From Pseudotamlana agarivorans (lineage in GTDB: Bacteria > Bacteroidota > Bacteroidia > Flavobacteriales > Flavobacteriaceae), in assembly GCF_001642835.1 (NCBI RefSeq), contig NZ_LXEI01000006.1, forward strand, positions 124,001-188,000: a DNA stretch of 64,000 bases. The letters run 5' to 3'. The position numbers were made by a program, and so were the translations under genes. Below, in pieces: positions 38,260-45,886 of this stretch. Every line of letters starts with the position of its first letter. The first letter of the stretch is position 1. A model generated the notes under the pieces. That model had not been told where the DNA came from. It saw only the letters and a program-made list of their open reading frames with translations, and made no database searches.

Positions 38260-39117
38260 ATGGTGTTAATTGCAGATAGCGGTTCTACAAAATGCGATTG
38301 GATTTTATGTTCCGATGATCATACAAAACCTGTTCGCATTAAAACCAAAGGGTTAAACCCGGCGATTTTGACGAAAAAACAATTCCAAAAAATCATTTCC
38401 AATAGTGCAGAGCTCGATCATATTAAGCATGTGGTAACCGATGTTAAGTTTTTTGGAGCTGGTTGTGGTACAAAAAGAAATCAGAAAAAAGTGAATGCTA
38501 TTTTATCCGATTTTTTTCCTAATGCCATCGCGTATTCTAATGAAGATACCATGGCAGCCATTATGGCCACAACAAAAGAGCCGGCGGTAGTTTGTATTTT
38601 AGGAACAGGTTCGAACTGTTGTTATTTTGATGGTGAAAATATTCATATGAAAGCACCTTCTATGGGGTATTTACTTATGGATGAAGGAAGTGGAAACTAT
38701 TTTGGTAAGGCATTACTTCGTGCTTACTATTACGAGACTATGCCAAGTGATTTGAGACAGGCGTTTTCGGCAGATTATAAATTGAAAGAAAAAAATGTGA
38801 TAAAAGGCTTGTATAAATCGGCGCGTCCTAATAAATATTTAGCAGCTTTCGCACCTTTTTTGTTCAAACATGAAAACCATCCTTTTATTCAAAATATACT
38901 TAAAAAAGGAATGGATGCATTTGTAGAAAATCATGTGTTACGATACCGAGAAACGCTAAAACAGGCTCCCATTCACTTTGTAGGTTCTATTGCTTTCTAT
39001 GGGCAGGATTACATTAAAGAGGCTCTGAAAGCAAGAGGGGTAGAAGTAGGGGTGATTGTTAAAAGTCCTATCGAAAATATTATTTTGAAATATTCTAATA
39101 AGGTGATATGTCAGTAG
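38260..39117 (+). CDS. BadF/BadG/BcrA-family kinase, probable N-acetylglucosamine kinase
   Basis: A 285-residue ASKHA-fold kinase. The N-terminal phosphate loop is LIADSGSTKCDWIL and the second nucleotide motif is VVCILGTGSNCCYFDGE, followed by LLMDEGSGNYFGKALLRAYY and HFVGSIAFYGQDYI. These are typical of eukaryotic-type GlcNAc kinases of the BadF family. Tight coupling (3 bases) to the hexosaminidase suggests it phosphorylates released GlcNAc to GlcNAc-6-P for the NagB fusion protein, closing the pathway to fructose-6-P. Confidence 0.88.
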   Translation: MVLIADSGSTKCDWILCSDDHTKPVRIKTKGLNPAILTKKQFQKIISNSAELDHIKHVVTDVKFFGAGCGTKRNQKKVNAILSDFFPNAIAYSNEDTMAAIMATTKEPAVVCILGTGSNCCYFDGENIHMKAPSMGYLLMDEGSGNYFGKALLRAYYYETMPSDLRQAFSADYKLKEKNVIKGLYKSARPNKYLAAFAPFLFKHENHPFIQNILKKGMDAFVENHVLRYRETLKQAPIHFVGSIAFYGQDYIKEALKARGVEVGVIVKSPIENIILKYSNKVICQ

Positions 39118-39455
39118 TTTTAGTAGAGGGAAAAGAAATGATAGCCATGCAAAGTATACCATTTGATTTTTTGAAAACCGAAAGCCTGCCAATGGTTTCT
39201 CAATATTCGAAATTATTGAATTGGCTTGATGGCGAATATGAATTGTATTTAAGAACGTATAATCCTGGTTCGGATATTGTCATTTATTTCCCCACGGGAT
39301 TTTTAGAGATTAAAAGCCGTGCTAAGGTAGAAGAAACAGTCTTTTTTGAAATCCATATAAAGGCAAAAAACAAAAAGATAGCTACCAAAATTAAACAACA
39401 GTTTTTTTTGTTTTTGAAGCACTTTTCAACCTATATGGCGGTTGAAAAGTGTTAG
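39108..39455 (+). CDS. Small hypothetical protein at the end of the GlcNAc operon
   Basis: A 115-residue frame overlapping the kinase stop by 10 bases, with an alternative ATG at 39138. The sequence (FDFLKTESLPMVSQYSKLLN, YELYLRTYNPGSDIVIYFPT) has no signal peptide and no family I recognise. Stop-coupled overlap and ordinary composition favour a real gene. Its last ten codons fall in a 12-bp hairpin that may terminate the operon, which leaves some doubt. Confidence 0.5.
   Translation: MSVVLVEGKEMIAMQSIPFDFLKTESLPMVSQYSKLLNWLDGEYELYLRTYNPGSDIVIYFPTGFLEIKSRAKVEETVFFEIHIKAKNKKIATKIKQQFFLFLKHFSTYMAVEKC
39418..39453 (+). terminator. Hairpin at the end of the GlcNAc operon
   Basis: A perfect 12-bp stem (CACTTTTCAACC with GGTTGAAAAGTG, extendable by a G-T and an A-T pair) around loop TATATGGC. 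It overlaps the last codons of the small frame ending at 39455. A T-rich stretch follows about 15 bases later. Confidence 0.6.
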
Positions 39456-39586
39456 TATTAAAGGTGTGTTTTTTGTTTTTGATTATCAGGTTTTTAAGGT
39501 TTCGTAATAATCAGTTAGAAGCGTTGGTAACAACTTTTTTTCAGCTATGTAAGGAATACCATAAGTTCTTTCAGCGTATGCATTCT

Positions 39587-41257
39587 TTATAGTTTGAATA
39601 ACTTCAATTTCATTGTGGCTCTACTTCTTAATAAAGGGTCGGAAATACCTGAAAGCATAGAAATACTTTGATTTATAAGCCAAGCATAAGGCGTGTTTCC
39701 GGCTCTTTTTAGATCATTTTGTAATGATACCGCCTCTCGCATGGGAGTGGTTTCAGGTAAGGAAGTGAGAATTATTTTAGCCAATTTAGGATCTTGTATG
39801 GCCATATAAGGGGTTCGCATTCGTGAAGCATTTAGGTTATTTCTCATGATGTCTCGATGATAGCTGCCTGCTGTATCTAATAGTAACAGCGTATGACCAG
39901 TAGGTGCTGTATCCATAACTACAAACTTTCGTCTCGACATACTTATTGCTTTAGAAAAAGCATGGAAAACAGCAACTTCTTCGGTGCAAGGAGATTTTAA
40001 GTCTTCTAAAATTAGTTTTTTAGCTTCTTCAGACTGTCCTTCACCTTTATGAGCTAATATCTTTTCTGTATAGCGTTTGGTTTCTATTTTGGGGTCTATG
40101 CGTTCTATATTTAATGTTGGGGGGATATCACCCAGTTGTTCAATAAAATCTTGAATGTGTGCTGCCGGGTCTGTGGTTGTTAATAAAACCTCAAAACCTT
40201 TTTTAGCAAGTAAAATAGCAATGGCCGAGGCCGCTATTGTTTTTCCTACACCACCTTTACCCATGGTCATGATAAGCCCATTTTTATCATTTAAACACAG
40301 GTCGTTTACTAGTTGATCCATGCCTTTTAAAATTTGAGCAGGCGTATCTGTTTTTGAAATTGTTTTTTCTGAAATAGACTTTTGCAATTCCGTATTAAAC
40401 AACGAACGTAACTTGGGGATCCCTAATACATTGTAGGGAAGCAATGGAAAAGACTTAGTGGGTAATGTATTTAAGTTATTTGGAATATTGGCAAGCTGTT
40501 CGTTTGCCATGGTTTCCATTTTTATAGCAAGAGGATCTTGTTGATCAAGGGCTTTGTATATACCATTAATAAATAACTGCTGATTGTTCATACCAAGGTC
40601 TTTTAGTTCTTGACTGGCTCTAGCAGCTTCTTTCAGTGAAACTTTTTCAGCTCTTGAAACGATATAAAATGTGGTGAGTTCTGGGTTTCTAAGGCGATCG
40701 ACTACCAAATGGTACCTTTCTTTACCACTTTGAAGTGCCGATGTTGGACCCAAACATGAAGCACCTTCGGGATTTTCATCAGTAAAACTCGACCATGCTG
40801 CTGGTAACTCAAGAAGTCTTAATGTGTGGCCAGTAGGCGCCGTATCAAAAATAATAACATCAAAAGAATCGCCTTCAGATTCATTAGATACAAAACGAGA
40901 AAATTCATCAAAAGAAGCAATTTCTGTAGTACAAGCTCCAGATAAGTCTTCTCTTATTTTGTTTATTTCATAGTGTGTTGCGTTGCCTTCTAAAGGTTTA
41001 GCAACCCGGTCTCTATAAGCTTCGGCTGCAAATTCGGGATTAATATTGATGGCAAAAAGGTTGTTGATTCCGTTTATGGGCTTAATGTGTTCTTCTACGG
41101 AGCTTTCTAAAACATCTTTTAAATTGGAGGCAGGATCGGTACTTACAAGTAGTACCTTTTTGCCGGAATCGGCTAAACCAACAGCGGTGGCACAAGCTAG
41201 TGATGTTTTACCAACGCCTCCTTTTCCCGTAAAAAATAAATATGATGTTTTAGTCAT
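39587..41257 (-). CDS. arsA: ArsA-type arsenical pump-driving ATPase (two-domain)
   Basis: A 556-residue cytoplasmic ATPase made of two homologous halves, each with a deviant Walker A (TGKGGVGKTS near residue 10 and MGKGGVGKTI near 330) and a switch motif (DTAPTGHTLRLLELP, DTAPTGHTLLLLD). The arsenite-binding cysteines of true ArsA appear in GACTTEIA, GASCLGP and SPCTEEVA. This sets it apart from GET3/TRC40 tail-anchor ATPases. No ArsB, ArsD, Acr3 or ArsR gene is near, so it is an orphan here, perhaps serving a pump elsewhere. Terminators lie on both sides, so it is probably monocistronic. The ~100 bases downstream show nothing notable. Confidence 0.88.
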   Translation of the reverse strand: MTKTSYLFFTGKGGVGKTSLACATAVGLADSGKKVLLVSTDPASNLKDVLESSVEEHIKPINGINNLFAININPEFAAEAYRDRVAKPLEGNATHYEINKIREDLSGACTTEIASFDEFSRFVSNESEGDSFDVIIFDTAPTGHTLRLLELPAAWSSFTDENPEGASCLGPTSALQSGKERYHLVVDRLRNPELTTFYIVSRAEKVSLKEAARASQELKDLGMNNQQLFINGIYKALDQQDPLAIKMETMANEQLANIPNNLNTLPTKSFPLLPYNVLGIPKLRSLFNTELQKSISEKTISKTDTPAQILKGMDQLVNDLCLNDKNGLIMTMGKGGVGKTIAASAIAILLAKKGFEVLLTTTDPAAHIQDFIEQLGDIPPTLNIERIDPKIETKRYTEKILAHKGEGQSEEAKKLILEDLKSPCTEEVAVFHAFSKAISMSRRKFVVMDTAPTGHTLLLLDTAGSYHRDIMRNNLNASRMRTPYMAIQDPKLAKIILTSLPETTPMREAVSLQNDLKRAGNTPYAWLINQSISMLSGISDPLLRSRATMKLKLFKL

Positions 41258-41547
41258 GTGAAATCGATTTAGTAGAACTTATAATGTTCGATTTATAAAG
41301 CTAACTTTTTAGTGTTTTAGAAAGAAAAAGAGCTCAAAAAATTTTATAAAGTTCTGATTAGATAAAAATAATGAATTTTTATAACTCTTCATTTAATTAG
41401 GGAGTTTGCTTTAGGTTTTTGTCAAATATTCGTTGTCATATTAGTTCTAGTTGAGGTTAAATATTTTAAAGTTTTTTTATGACATTTTTGAAGAAATACT
41501 TTTAAATACACTTGGGTTTAATGACACTATTAAACTGTTAAAAAGTA

Positions 41548-41585
41548 TAAGGCTGTCTGAACATTTATGCATTCAGACAGCCTTA
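41548..41585 (-). terminator. Terminator after the AztD-like gene
   Basis: A perfect 14-bp stem (TAAGGCTGTCTGAA with TTCAGACAGCCTTA) around a 10-nt loop. On the minus strand it is followed by TACTTTTT, so it terminates the His-rich lipoprotein gene. The rest of 41258-41547, upstream of arsA, is AT-rich with no recognisable element. Confidence 0.85.
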
Positions 41586-41607
41586 TTATATTAAAATATT
41601 AGGAGTT

Positions 41608-42819
41608 TTAATGATCCATTTCGTAGGCTAAAACTTTAAATTGATATGGCGTAATATCTAATTGAAATTCATTCTCAACTTCCTTATCTTCTACATGATA
41701 CTGAACTAAATTTTTAGTGCTCGGAATAGATACATATAAAAAGTCTTCATAAAAGTCGATGTTACTTGTCACAGAACCATGATCTGTAGATTCTGTATCC
41801 ATTGTGAAGTCCAATACCCCCTCATGTGCAGCATCTTGTGTTGCAACTTCTGTAATTTTATAGTCACCGCCTTTAGTTAAACTAATTACTTGCTCGCCGT
41901 CTCTAGAAACGATGCATTTAAATAATTCGGAGGTTTCATGTACAGGGGTTATTTCTTCACTGGTGATGTCTATTAAGTAAACCCCTTTACTAGAAGTATA
42001 ACCAACAAAAATATTAGATTCACTTGTTGCTAATAAACTACCAAACCACACATTAGTATCAAAATCTGAAGGATAATCAATAATTTTTTGGTCACCGTTG
42101 TCTTTAACAACAAGAATACCCGTGTTAGAGCCAAAAACAGCAGTCTCGTTGCTGCCAGCACTTCCATGAATTCCTGAAGTGCTTAAACTTTGTGAAGCAT
42201 CTGAAATCACTTCACCTTCTTGATTTATAATGTGAACCTTCTCAGGTAAACCAGTGCCAGCTCCAAGGTTTGTAACGGCAATGTTACCACTTTTGAAAAA
42301 TACCATGGCTCCGTGGTGTGCAGTAGTACCTGTTGAAATTGTATTTACCGTTGAAGCATTGTAAATGCTTTTCTCGTTAAAAATACTCAATGTGGCATCA
42401 CCGTCATTATAAATGCCAACGTAGCCTTGTTCCGATTTAAAATGTGTTGGTTTTTCGCTTTCAAAACTAATGGCGGCTAACCCTGGTTCACCTAAATCGT
42501 GGTCGTGGTCGCCGTGATCTATTTTACCTCCAATGTTAAAGGTTTCTGTAAAGTTGTTATCTCTGTGGGTAATGACGCTGTAACGTCCAGTTTCAGTAAC
42601 GTAAATACTTCCTTTTGGATAAGCGGCTTCGAATATTTCTAAGGCTTCACTATACGGATTAATAAAGTTTAGGGTTGTAGAATGAGCATCAGAAATTAAA
42701 AGATTGATGTTTTCGTGTTCATGATCATGGTCGTCATGATCCATGCCTTCGTCATCACTTGAACAGGCAGTTAATAATAGAATAGCAGTTAAAAAGAGTA
42801 GAAATTTAATGTTTTTCAT
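41608..42819 (-). CDS. AztD-like His-rich beta-propeller lipoprotein (candidate zinc carrier)
   Basis: A 403-residue lipoprotein (lipobox LTACSSD). The mature N-terminus has a metal-binding-like tract (MDHDDHDHEHE, residues ~25-35) and a second His cluster KIDHGDHDHDLG near residue 105. The rest reads as repeated four-stranded blades with paired His motifs (TGTTAHHGAMVF, TSGIHGSAGSN), ending with VLAYEMDH. This layout is like AztD, the periplasmic propeller that hands zinc to the AztABC importer, though here lipid-anchored and without AztABC nearby. A perfect palindromic operator covers the -33 element of its promoter, tying it to the zinc-type regulon. AztD assignment is from pattern memory. 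Confidence 0.65.
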   Translation of the reverse strand: MKNIKFLLFLTAILLLTACSSDDEGMDHDDHDHEHENINLLISDAHSTTLNFINPYSEALEIFEAAYPKGSIYVTETGRYSVITHRDNNFTETFNIGGKIDHGDHDHDLGEPGLAAISFESEKPTHFKSEQGYVGIYNDGDATLSIFNEKSIYNASTVNTISTGTTAHHGAMVFFKSGNIAVTNLGAGTGLPEKVHIINQEGEVISDASQSLSTSGIHGSAGSNETAVFGSNTGILVVKDNGDQKIIDYPSDFDTNVWFGSLLATSESNIFVGYTSSKGVYLIDITSEEITPVHETSELFKCIVSRDGEQVISLTKGGDYKITEVATQDAAHEGVLDFTMDTESTDHGSVTSNIDFYEDFLYVSIPSTKNLVQYHVEDKEVENEFQLDITPYQFKVLAYEMDH

Positions 42820-42844
42820 GTGTTAGATTAATTTTTGTTAGCCG

Positions 42845-42887
42845 CAAATATAAATAAAAACCTAACAAATGCAACTTTGTTGCATTT
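42845..42887 (-). promoter_or_regulatory. Promoter with perfect Zur-like palindromic operator
   Basis: A 21-bp perfect palindrome at 42867-42887 (core TGCAACTTTGTTGCA, flanked by AAA and TTT). On the minus strand its GTTGC half-site supplies the TTG -33 element, followed after exactly 19 bases by the -7 element TATATTTG (42845-42852) of the AztD-like gene. The leader to the ATG is about 20 nt. A repressor bound here would block polymerase directly. Confidence 0.75.
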
Positions 42888-43068
42888 AAAAAAGATTTTT
42901 GCTTATGTTCAGTTGAAAGTTTAGAATCTAAGAGAGCTAATTGTGAAAAAAAAAAAACGAGACGAACTTAAAATGATGTTTATCACGGATTTTGAAATAT
43001 TGAGTTTATCAAGACATATAATGAGATGTTTTGACCGCCTTGTTTAACTTGAAGAATGAGAAAGTGTT

Positions 43069-43857
43069 TTATGAAACAGTTACATCTATATGAGTTTCAT
43101 ACTCAAAAGTGTTTCCTTTTTCATCTTCTACAGTAAATGTAGCATGGTACTCTCCAGCAGGAGCCGTAGTAGGCACGTCTATATGTCCGTGAAATTCAGC
43201 TTCTGTTTCTTCGTGTAAGCCATCTTCAAAAGCCATTTCATAATCCCATTCTACTTCACCAGCCCCTGATGTTAATCCGTGAGCATGAATATCGACAGTA
43301 ACATTGTGAATCCTAAAGACGGCTTCAATCATAAATTCAGCATGGATTTCGTTTCATCTTAATACGGTGTTGTCAATAGAAACATCACTAATTGTGATCG
43401 GATCTAAAATTTCTAAGTGACCTTCTGCTTCAGTGCTGTTTCCTTCTTGGTCAACAACAATAAATTCGATGTGGTATTCGCCAGCAAGAATGTTGTCTGG
43501 CACATCAATGTGTTCGTGAAAATGTACATTTTTAGCTTGATAATTACTGCCTGTGTAAACTTGTTCAAAGTCCCATTCTACTTCACCATCTGCAGGCGTT
43601 ACTTCGTGCGAGTGGATTAAAACAGTGATGCTTTCAACAACGTCTTCAGCAAAAATTTCAGTTTCAATATGAATATCACTGCCTTTGTAAGCCACGGGAT
43701 CATCGCTATGGCTGCTGCCTTCTCCGTATTCAAATTCTAATATTTCTGGACCTGAGGTATTTCCGCCATCATCATCAGAACTACAAGAAGCTAAAAAGAG
43801 TCCTAAAAAGGTGATAATAGCCAAAAATTTGTAATGATTTTTCTTTGTTTTTTTCAT
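43069..43857 (-). pseudogene. Tandem DUF4625 His-rich lipoprotein, interrupted by an in-frame TGA
   Basis: A lipoprotein gene (start 43857, lipobox LASCSSD; a longer frame to 43881 adds eight unlikely residues) whose frame is stopped by a single TGA at 43354-43356 and then continues unbroken in the same frame to 43069. The two halves are similar: domain 1 has YKGSDIHIETEI, GEVEWDFEQVY, FHEHIDVP and AGEYHIEFIV; domain 2 has R-stop-NEIHAEF, GEVEWDYEMAF, FHGHIDVP and AGEYHATFTV. These are DUF4625 domains with His-rich metal-binding character. By alignment the stop replaces Gly (GGA to TGA is one base). So this is a recent nonsense mutation, a phase-variable or recoded codon, or a sequencing error. 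Confidence 0.75.
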
Positions 43858-43984
43858 AGTATTAAAATTTAAGTATTGCATAGTTTTCCTTCAAAAGAAG
43901 GAATATTGATTTATGAGTTATAGTCTAGAGTAGAGTGATTTATGTAAGGTGAATTATTAAGATTTTGAGATGCGTTATGTCGGG

Positions 43985-44019
43985 TTTAGGTTCTGTTTTA
44001 AAAACAGTTAAAACCTAAA
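43985..44019 (-). terminator. Bulged hairpin downstream of the small CxxC protein gene
   Basis: TTTAGGTT pairs with AACCTAAA and the inner CTGTT with AACAG, separated by a 4-nt bulge. It lies about 65 bases after the stop of the minus-strand small protein gene and has no long T-tract, so termination is possible but weak. Confidence 0.35.
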
Positions 44020-44085
44020 TAACACAAATTAAACAGTTGTTCAACTGATTTAATTCTTATTGGTAAAATATTGAATTGCAAGTAT

Positions 44086-44412
44086 TTATAAAGGGAGTGA
44101 AGGGGGAGGTCGGCAAAATGGTTGATTGCTAATAGACTTGTTTACAAAACTATTGGAGTATGGTTTTGAAATTACTTGTTCTACAAAAATAGAATCATCT
44201 AGTAATTTGCTTAATTCTAATCCGCTAGAGGTATGAATAAGGGTTAACTGATGAGTTATGATTAAGTGACAAGTTATACAGTCTGTATGATGATCTTCAT
44301 GATTGAAATCGTGTCCTTCAATGTGAGATAAAGCATGAAACCCAAAAGCTTTTATACTTATAATAGAGATAAATATGAGTGTGGCTATATAATCTTTAAA
44401 TGTGAGTCTCAA
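44086..44412 (-). CDS. Small exported H/C-rich protein with C-terminal RPPP motif (family member 1)
   Basis: A 108-residue protein starting at TTG (no ATG exists between the upstream stop and the hydrophobic leader). One membrane or signal segment (YIATLIFISIISIKAFGF) is followed by a His/Cys cluster (FHALSHIEGHDFNHEDHH, then DCITCH) and a C-terminal CRPPPSLPL. It is clearly related to the small protein at 52049-52330 (HAFFH, NCHVCEY, SRPPPGFI), and the pattern recalls DUF2946-type small metal-linked proteins. It is divergent from the Fur-family regulator and has an operator-like site over its promoter. Function unknown; metal binding at the membrane is inferred. Confidence 0.65.
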   Translation of the reverse strand: MRLTFKDYIATLIFISIISIKAFGFHALSHIEGHDFNHEDHHTDCITCHLIITHQLTLIHTSSGLELSKLLDDSIFVEQVISKPYSNSFVNKSISNQPFCRPPPSLPL

Positions 44413-44446
44413 TTTTTTGTAGCGATCGATTCGATTTAAATTTGGG

Positions 44447-44485
44447 TAAATATATAATTATTCTTGTTAATGCAGTAAAGTTGCT
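44447..44485 (-). promoter_or_regulatory. Zur-like operator and promoter of the small CxxC protein gene
   Basis: A degenerate copy of the palindrome (TGCAGTAAAGTTGCT, 44471-44485; three deviations from TGCAAC-N3-GTTGCA). On the minus strand a CTG lies in the -33 position and TATATTTA (44447-44454) in the -7 position with an 18-base spacer, nearly the geometry of the other two operators. The site is also 80-100 bases upstream of the divergent regulator gene. Confidence 0.5.
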
Positions 44486-44547
44486 TTAATAAAAATATTG
44501 TTTTTAGGATTAATTTAAAAGTCCTTAAAATTGGGGTTAGTTTTTAG

Positions 44548-44555
44548 TATTTTTG
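44548..44555 (+). promoter_or_regulatory. -7 element of the Fur-family regulator gene
   Basis: TATTTTTG matches TAnnTTTG and lies 20 bases before the ATG at 44575, so the leader would be very short. No -33 TTG at the usual distance is seen. Confidence 0.45.
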
Positions 44556-44574
44556 TCATGTTTTATTGAAAAAG

Positions 44575-44955
44575 ATGACAGTTATTAGAAAAACACAAGC
44601 CCAGGAAGCCGTATTATCATTATTAGAAGCAGCAAGTACGGCATTATCTGCCGATGAAATTCTTCAACAAATTGATGTATCTGTAAACAAAACCACAGTA
44701 TATCGCATGTTGGAGCGTTTTGTTGCGGCCGGGAAAGTACATTTTGTTACCGACACCGATGGAAAGGCACACTATGCTTTATGTAGTTCCGGTTGCAAGC
44801 AAAACCATACCCTTCATAACCATTTACACTTTCAATGTAAAGTTTGCAATCAGGTGGAATGTTTGCCAGTAAAACTAGAAGTTCCTGTACTAGAAAACTA
44901 TGAGGTGCATGAAATGCAGTTTTTAACTGTTGGTGTTTGTCCGAAGTGTAAATAA
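44575..44955 (+). CDS. Fur-family transcriptional regulator, probably Zur
   Basis: A 126-residue metal-sensing repressor from the ATG at 44575 (a TTG three codons earlier is less likely). The winged helix has SADEILQQI and NKTTVYRMLERFVAAGKV. The dimerisation domain carries the zinc-site motifs HNHLHFQCKVCNQVECLP and a terminal CPKC pair, i.e. both structural CxxC motifs. Fur, Zur, PerR and Mur cannot be told apart by sequence alone. Its neighbours (COG0523 GTPase, FolE, His-rich lipoproteins, AztD-like protein) make zinc the best guess. Palindromes with TGCAAC half-sites at nearby promoters are its likely operators. It converges on the flavoprotein gene with only a 5-base gap. Confidence 0.88.
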   Translation: MTVIRKTQAQEAVLSLLEAASTALSADEILQQIDVSVNKTTVYRMLERFVAAGKVHFVTDTDGKAHYALCSSGCKQNHTLHNHLHFQCKVCNQVECLPVKLEVPVLENYEVHEMQFLTVGVCPKCK

Positions 44956-44960
44956 ACGTA

Positions 44961-45860
44961 TTAAAAATCCTGGTCGCACAGTTCTTTGTTTATCATGGCA
45001 CCAGCAATATTTCCTGTAGACACAGCATAGGCTACCGAGCGCATAGGACTCGAATTGTCGCCACAAGCATAAATACCTTCAATGGCAGTTTGCTGAAACA
45101 TATTGGTTTCTATATGACCTTGTTCTGTAAACGCACAGCCCAATTGTTTGGAGATGTCGCCATGTTGTTCAAATGGAACAGAAGCATAAATGGCTTCAAA
45201 ATTTTCTTTTGTGCCATCATTAAATAGCACTGCATTTAAATAACCGTTTTCGTGAATAATCTCTGTAATTTCCTTGTTGATGATAGAAATATTGTTGGCC
45301 TCTAGTTTGGTTATTTCTTCATTATTGAATTGATAAGCCCCTTGGGTTAGAATTATTAAATCTGGATTTAAATTTTTTACTAGAGGCGCTAAATGCAAAG
45401 CATGTGCTTGGTTAGTTAAAATGGCTGTTTTTACTCCTTTATGTTCGTAGCCGTGGCAATACGGACAATGAATTACCGATATACCCCAGCATTCTGAAAA
45501 GCCTTTTATGTTAGGCATAATGTCCTTAACACCCGTGGCTAAGATTATTTTTTTAGCAGAAAAAATGCCTTTGCTTTTGGTGCTTATCTCAAATTCTGTA
45601 GCTGTTTTTGTTCCAGATAGTGCAAAATCATCTAGAAATGTAATGGTTTTATATAGTGAAACTTGGGCTTTGGCTTTTTCTGAAATCGCTTGTGGGGTTT
45701 CTCCATCTTGCGTTAAAAAGTTTTGCGAATGCGGGGTTTGTTGGTTGCAAGGTTGTCTTGCATCGATAATCAAAACTTCGCGCAAAGACCTCCCCAAAGC
45801 GAGTGCCGCTGAAAGTCCAGCATAACTACCGCCAATGATAATGACTTCATAGTTTTTCAT
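44961..45860 (-). CDS. Thioredoxin reductase-like FAD-dependent oxidoreductase
   Basis: A 299-residue flavoprotein. FAD-binding Rossmann motif IIIGGSYAGLSAALALG at the N-terminus, ATG motif IILATGVKD, a redox-active pair in HCPYCHGYE (C-x-x-C, the position used by thioredoxin reductases and by GliT-like dithiol oxidases) and the C-terminal GIYACGDNSSPMRSV. The NADPH-binding region between (VKTAILTNQAHAL) lacks the classic GxGxxA, which points to a non-canonical member. It is the last gene of the long minus-strand zinc-type operon, 26 bases after the alkaline phosphatase gene. Its link with metal stress is inferred from position only. Confidence 0.85.
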   Translation of the reverse strand: MKNYEVIIIGGSYAGLSAALALGRSLREVLIIDARQPCNQQTPHSQNFLTQDGETPQAISEKAKAQVSLYKTITFLDDFALSGTKTATEFEISTKSKGIFSAKKIILATGVKDIMPNIKGFSECWGISVIHCPYCHGYEHKGVKTAILTNQAHALHLAPLVKNLNPDLIILTQGAYQFNNEEITKLEANNISIINKEITEIIHENGYLNAVLFNDGTKENFEAIYASVPFEQHGDISKQLGCAFTEQGHIETNMFQQTAIEGIYACGDNSSPMRSVAYAVSTGNIAGAMINKELCDQDF

Positions 45861-45886
45861 AATTAATGTGTTTTAAGTGAGGTTAA

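Noticed and set aside
39587-41257. GET3/TRC40 tail-anchor insertion ATPase
   Set aside because: The protein is duplicated and keeps the ArsA-type cysteines in both halves, which favours ArsA.
43886-43903. Hairpin TTCCTTC-AAAA-GAAGGAA upstream of the DUF4625 gene, considered as riboswitch or terminator
   Set aside because: It is only 7 bp with no T-tract or conserved surroundings; chance is likely in AT-rich DNA.
44034-44047. Palindrome CAGTTGTTCAACTG between the small protein gene and the DUF4625 gene, considered as another Zur box
   Set aside because: Half-sites are CAGTTG rather than TGCAAC, the spacer is 2 instead of 3, and no -7 element lies at the right distance.
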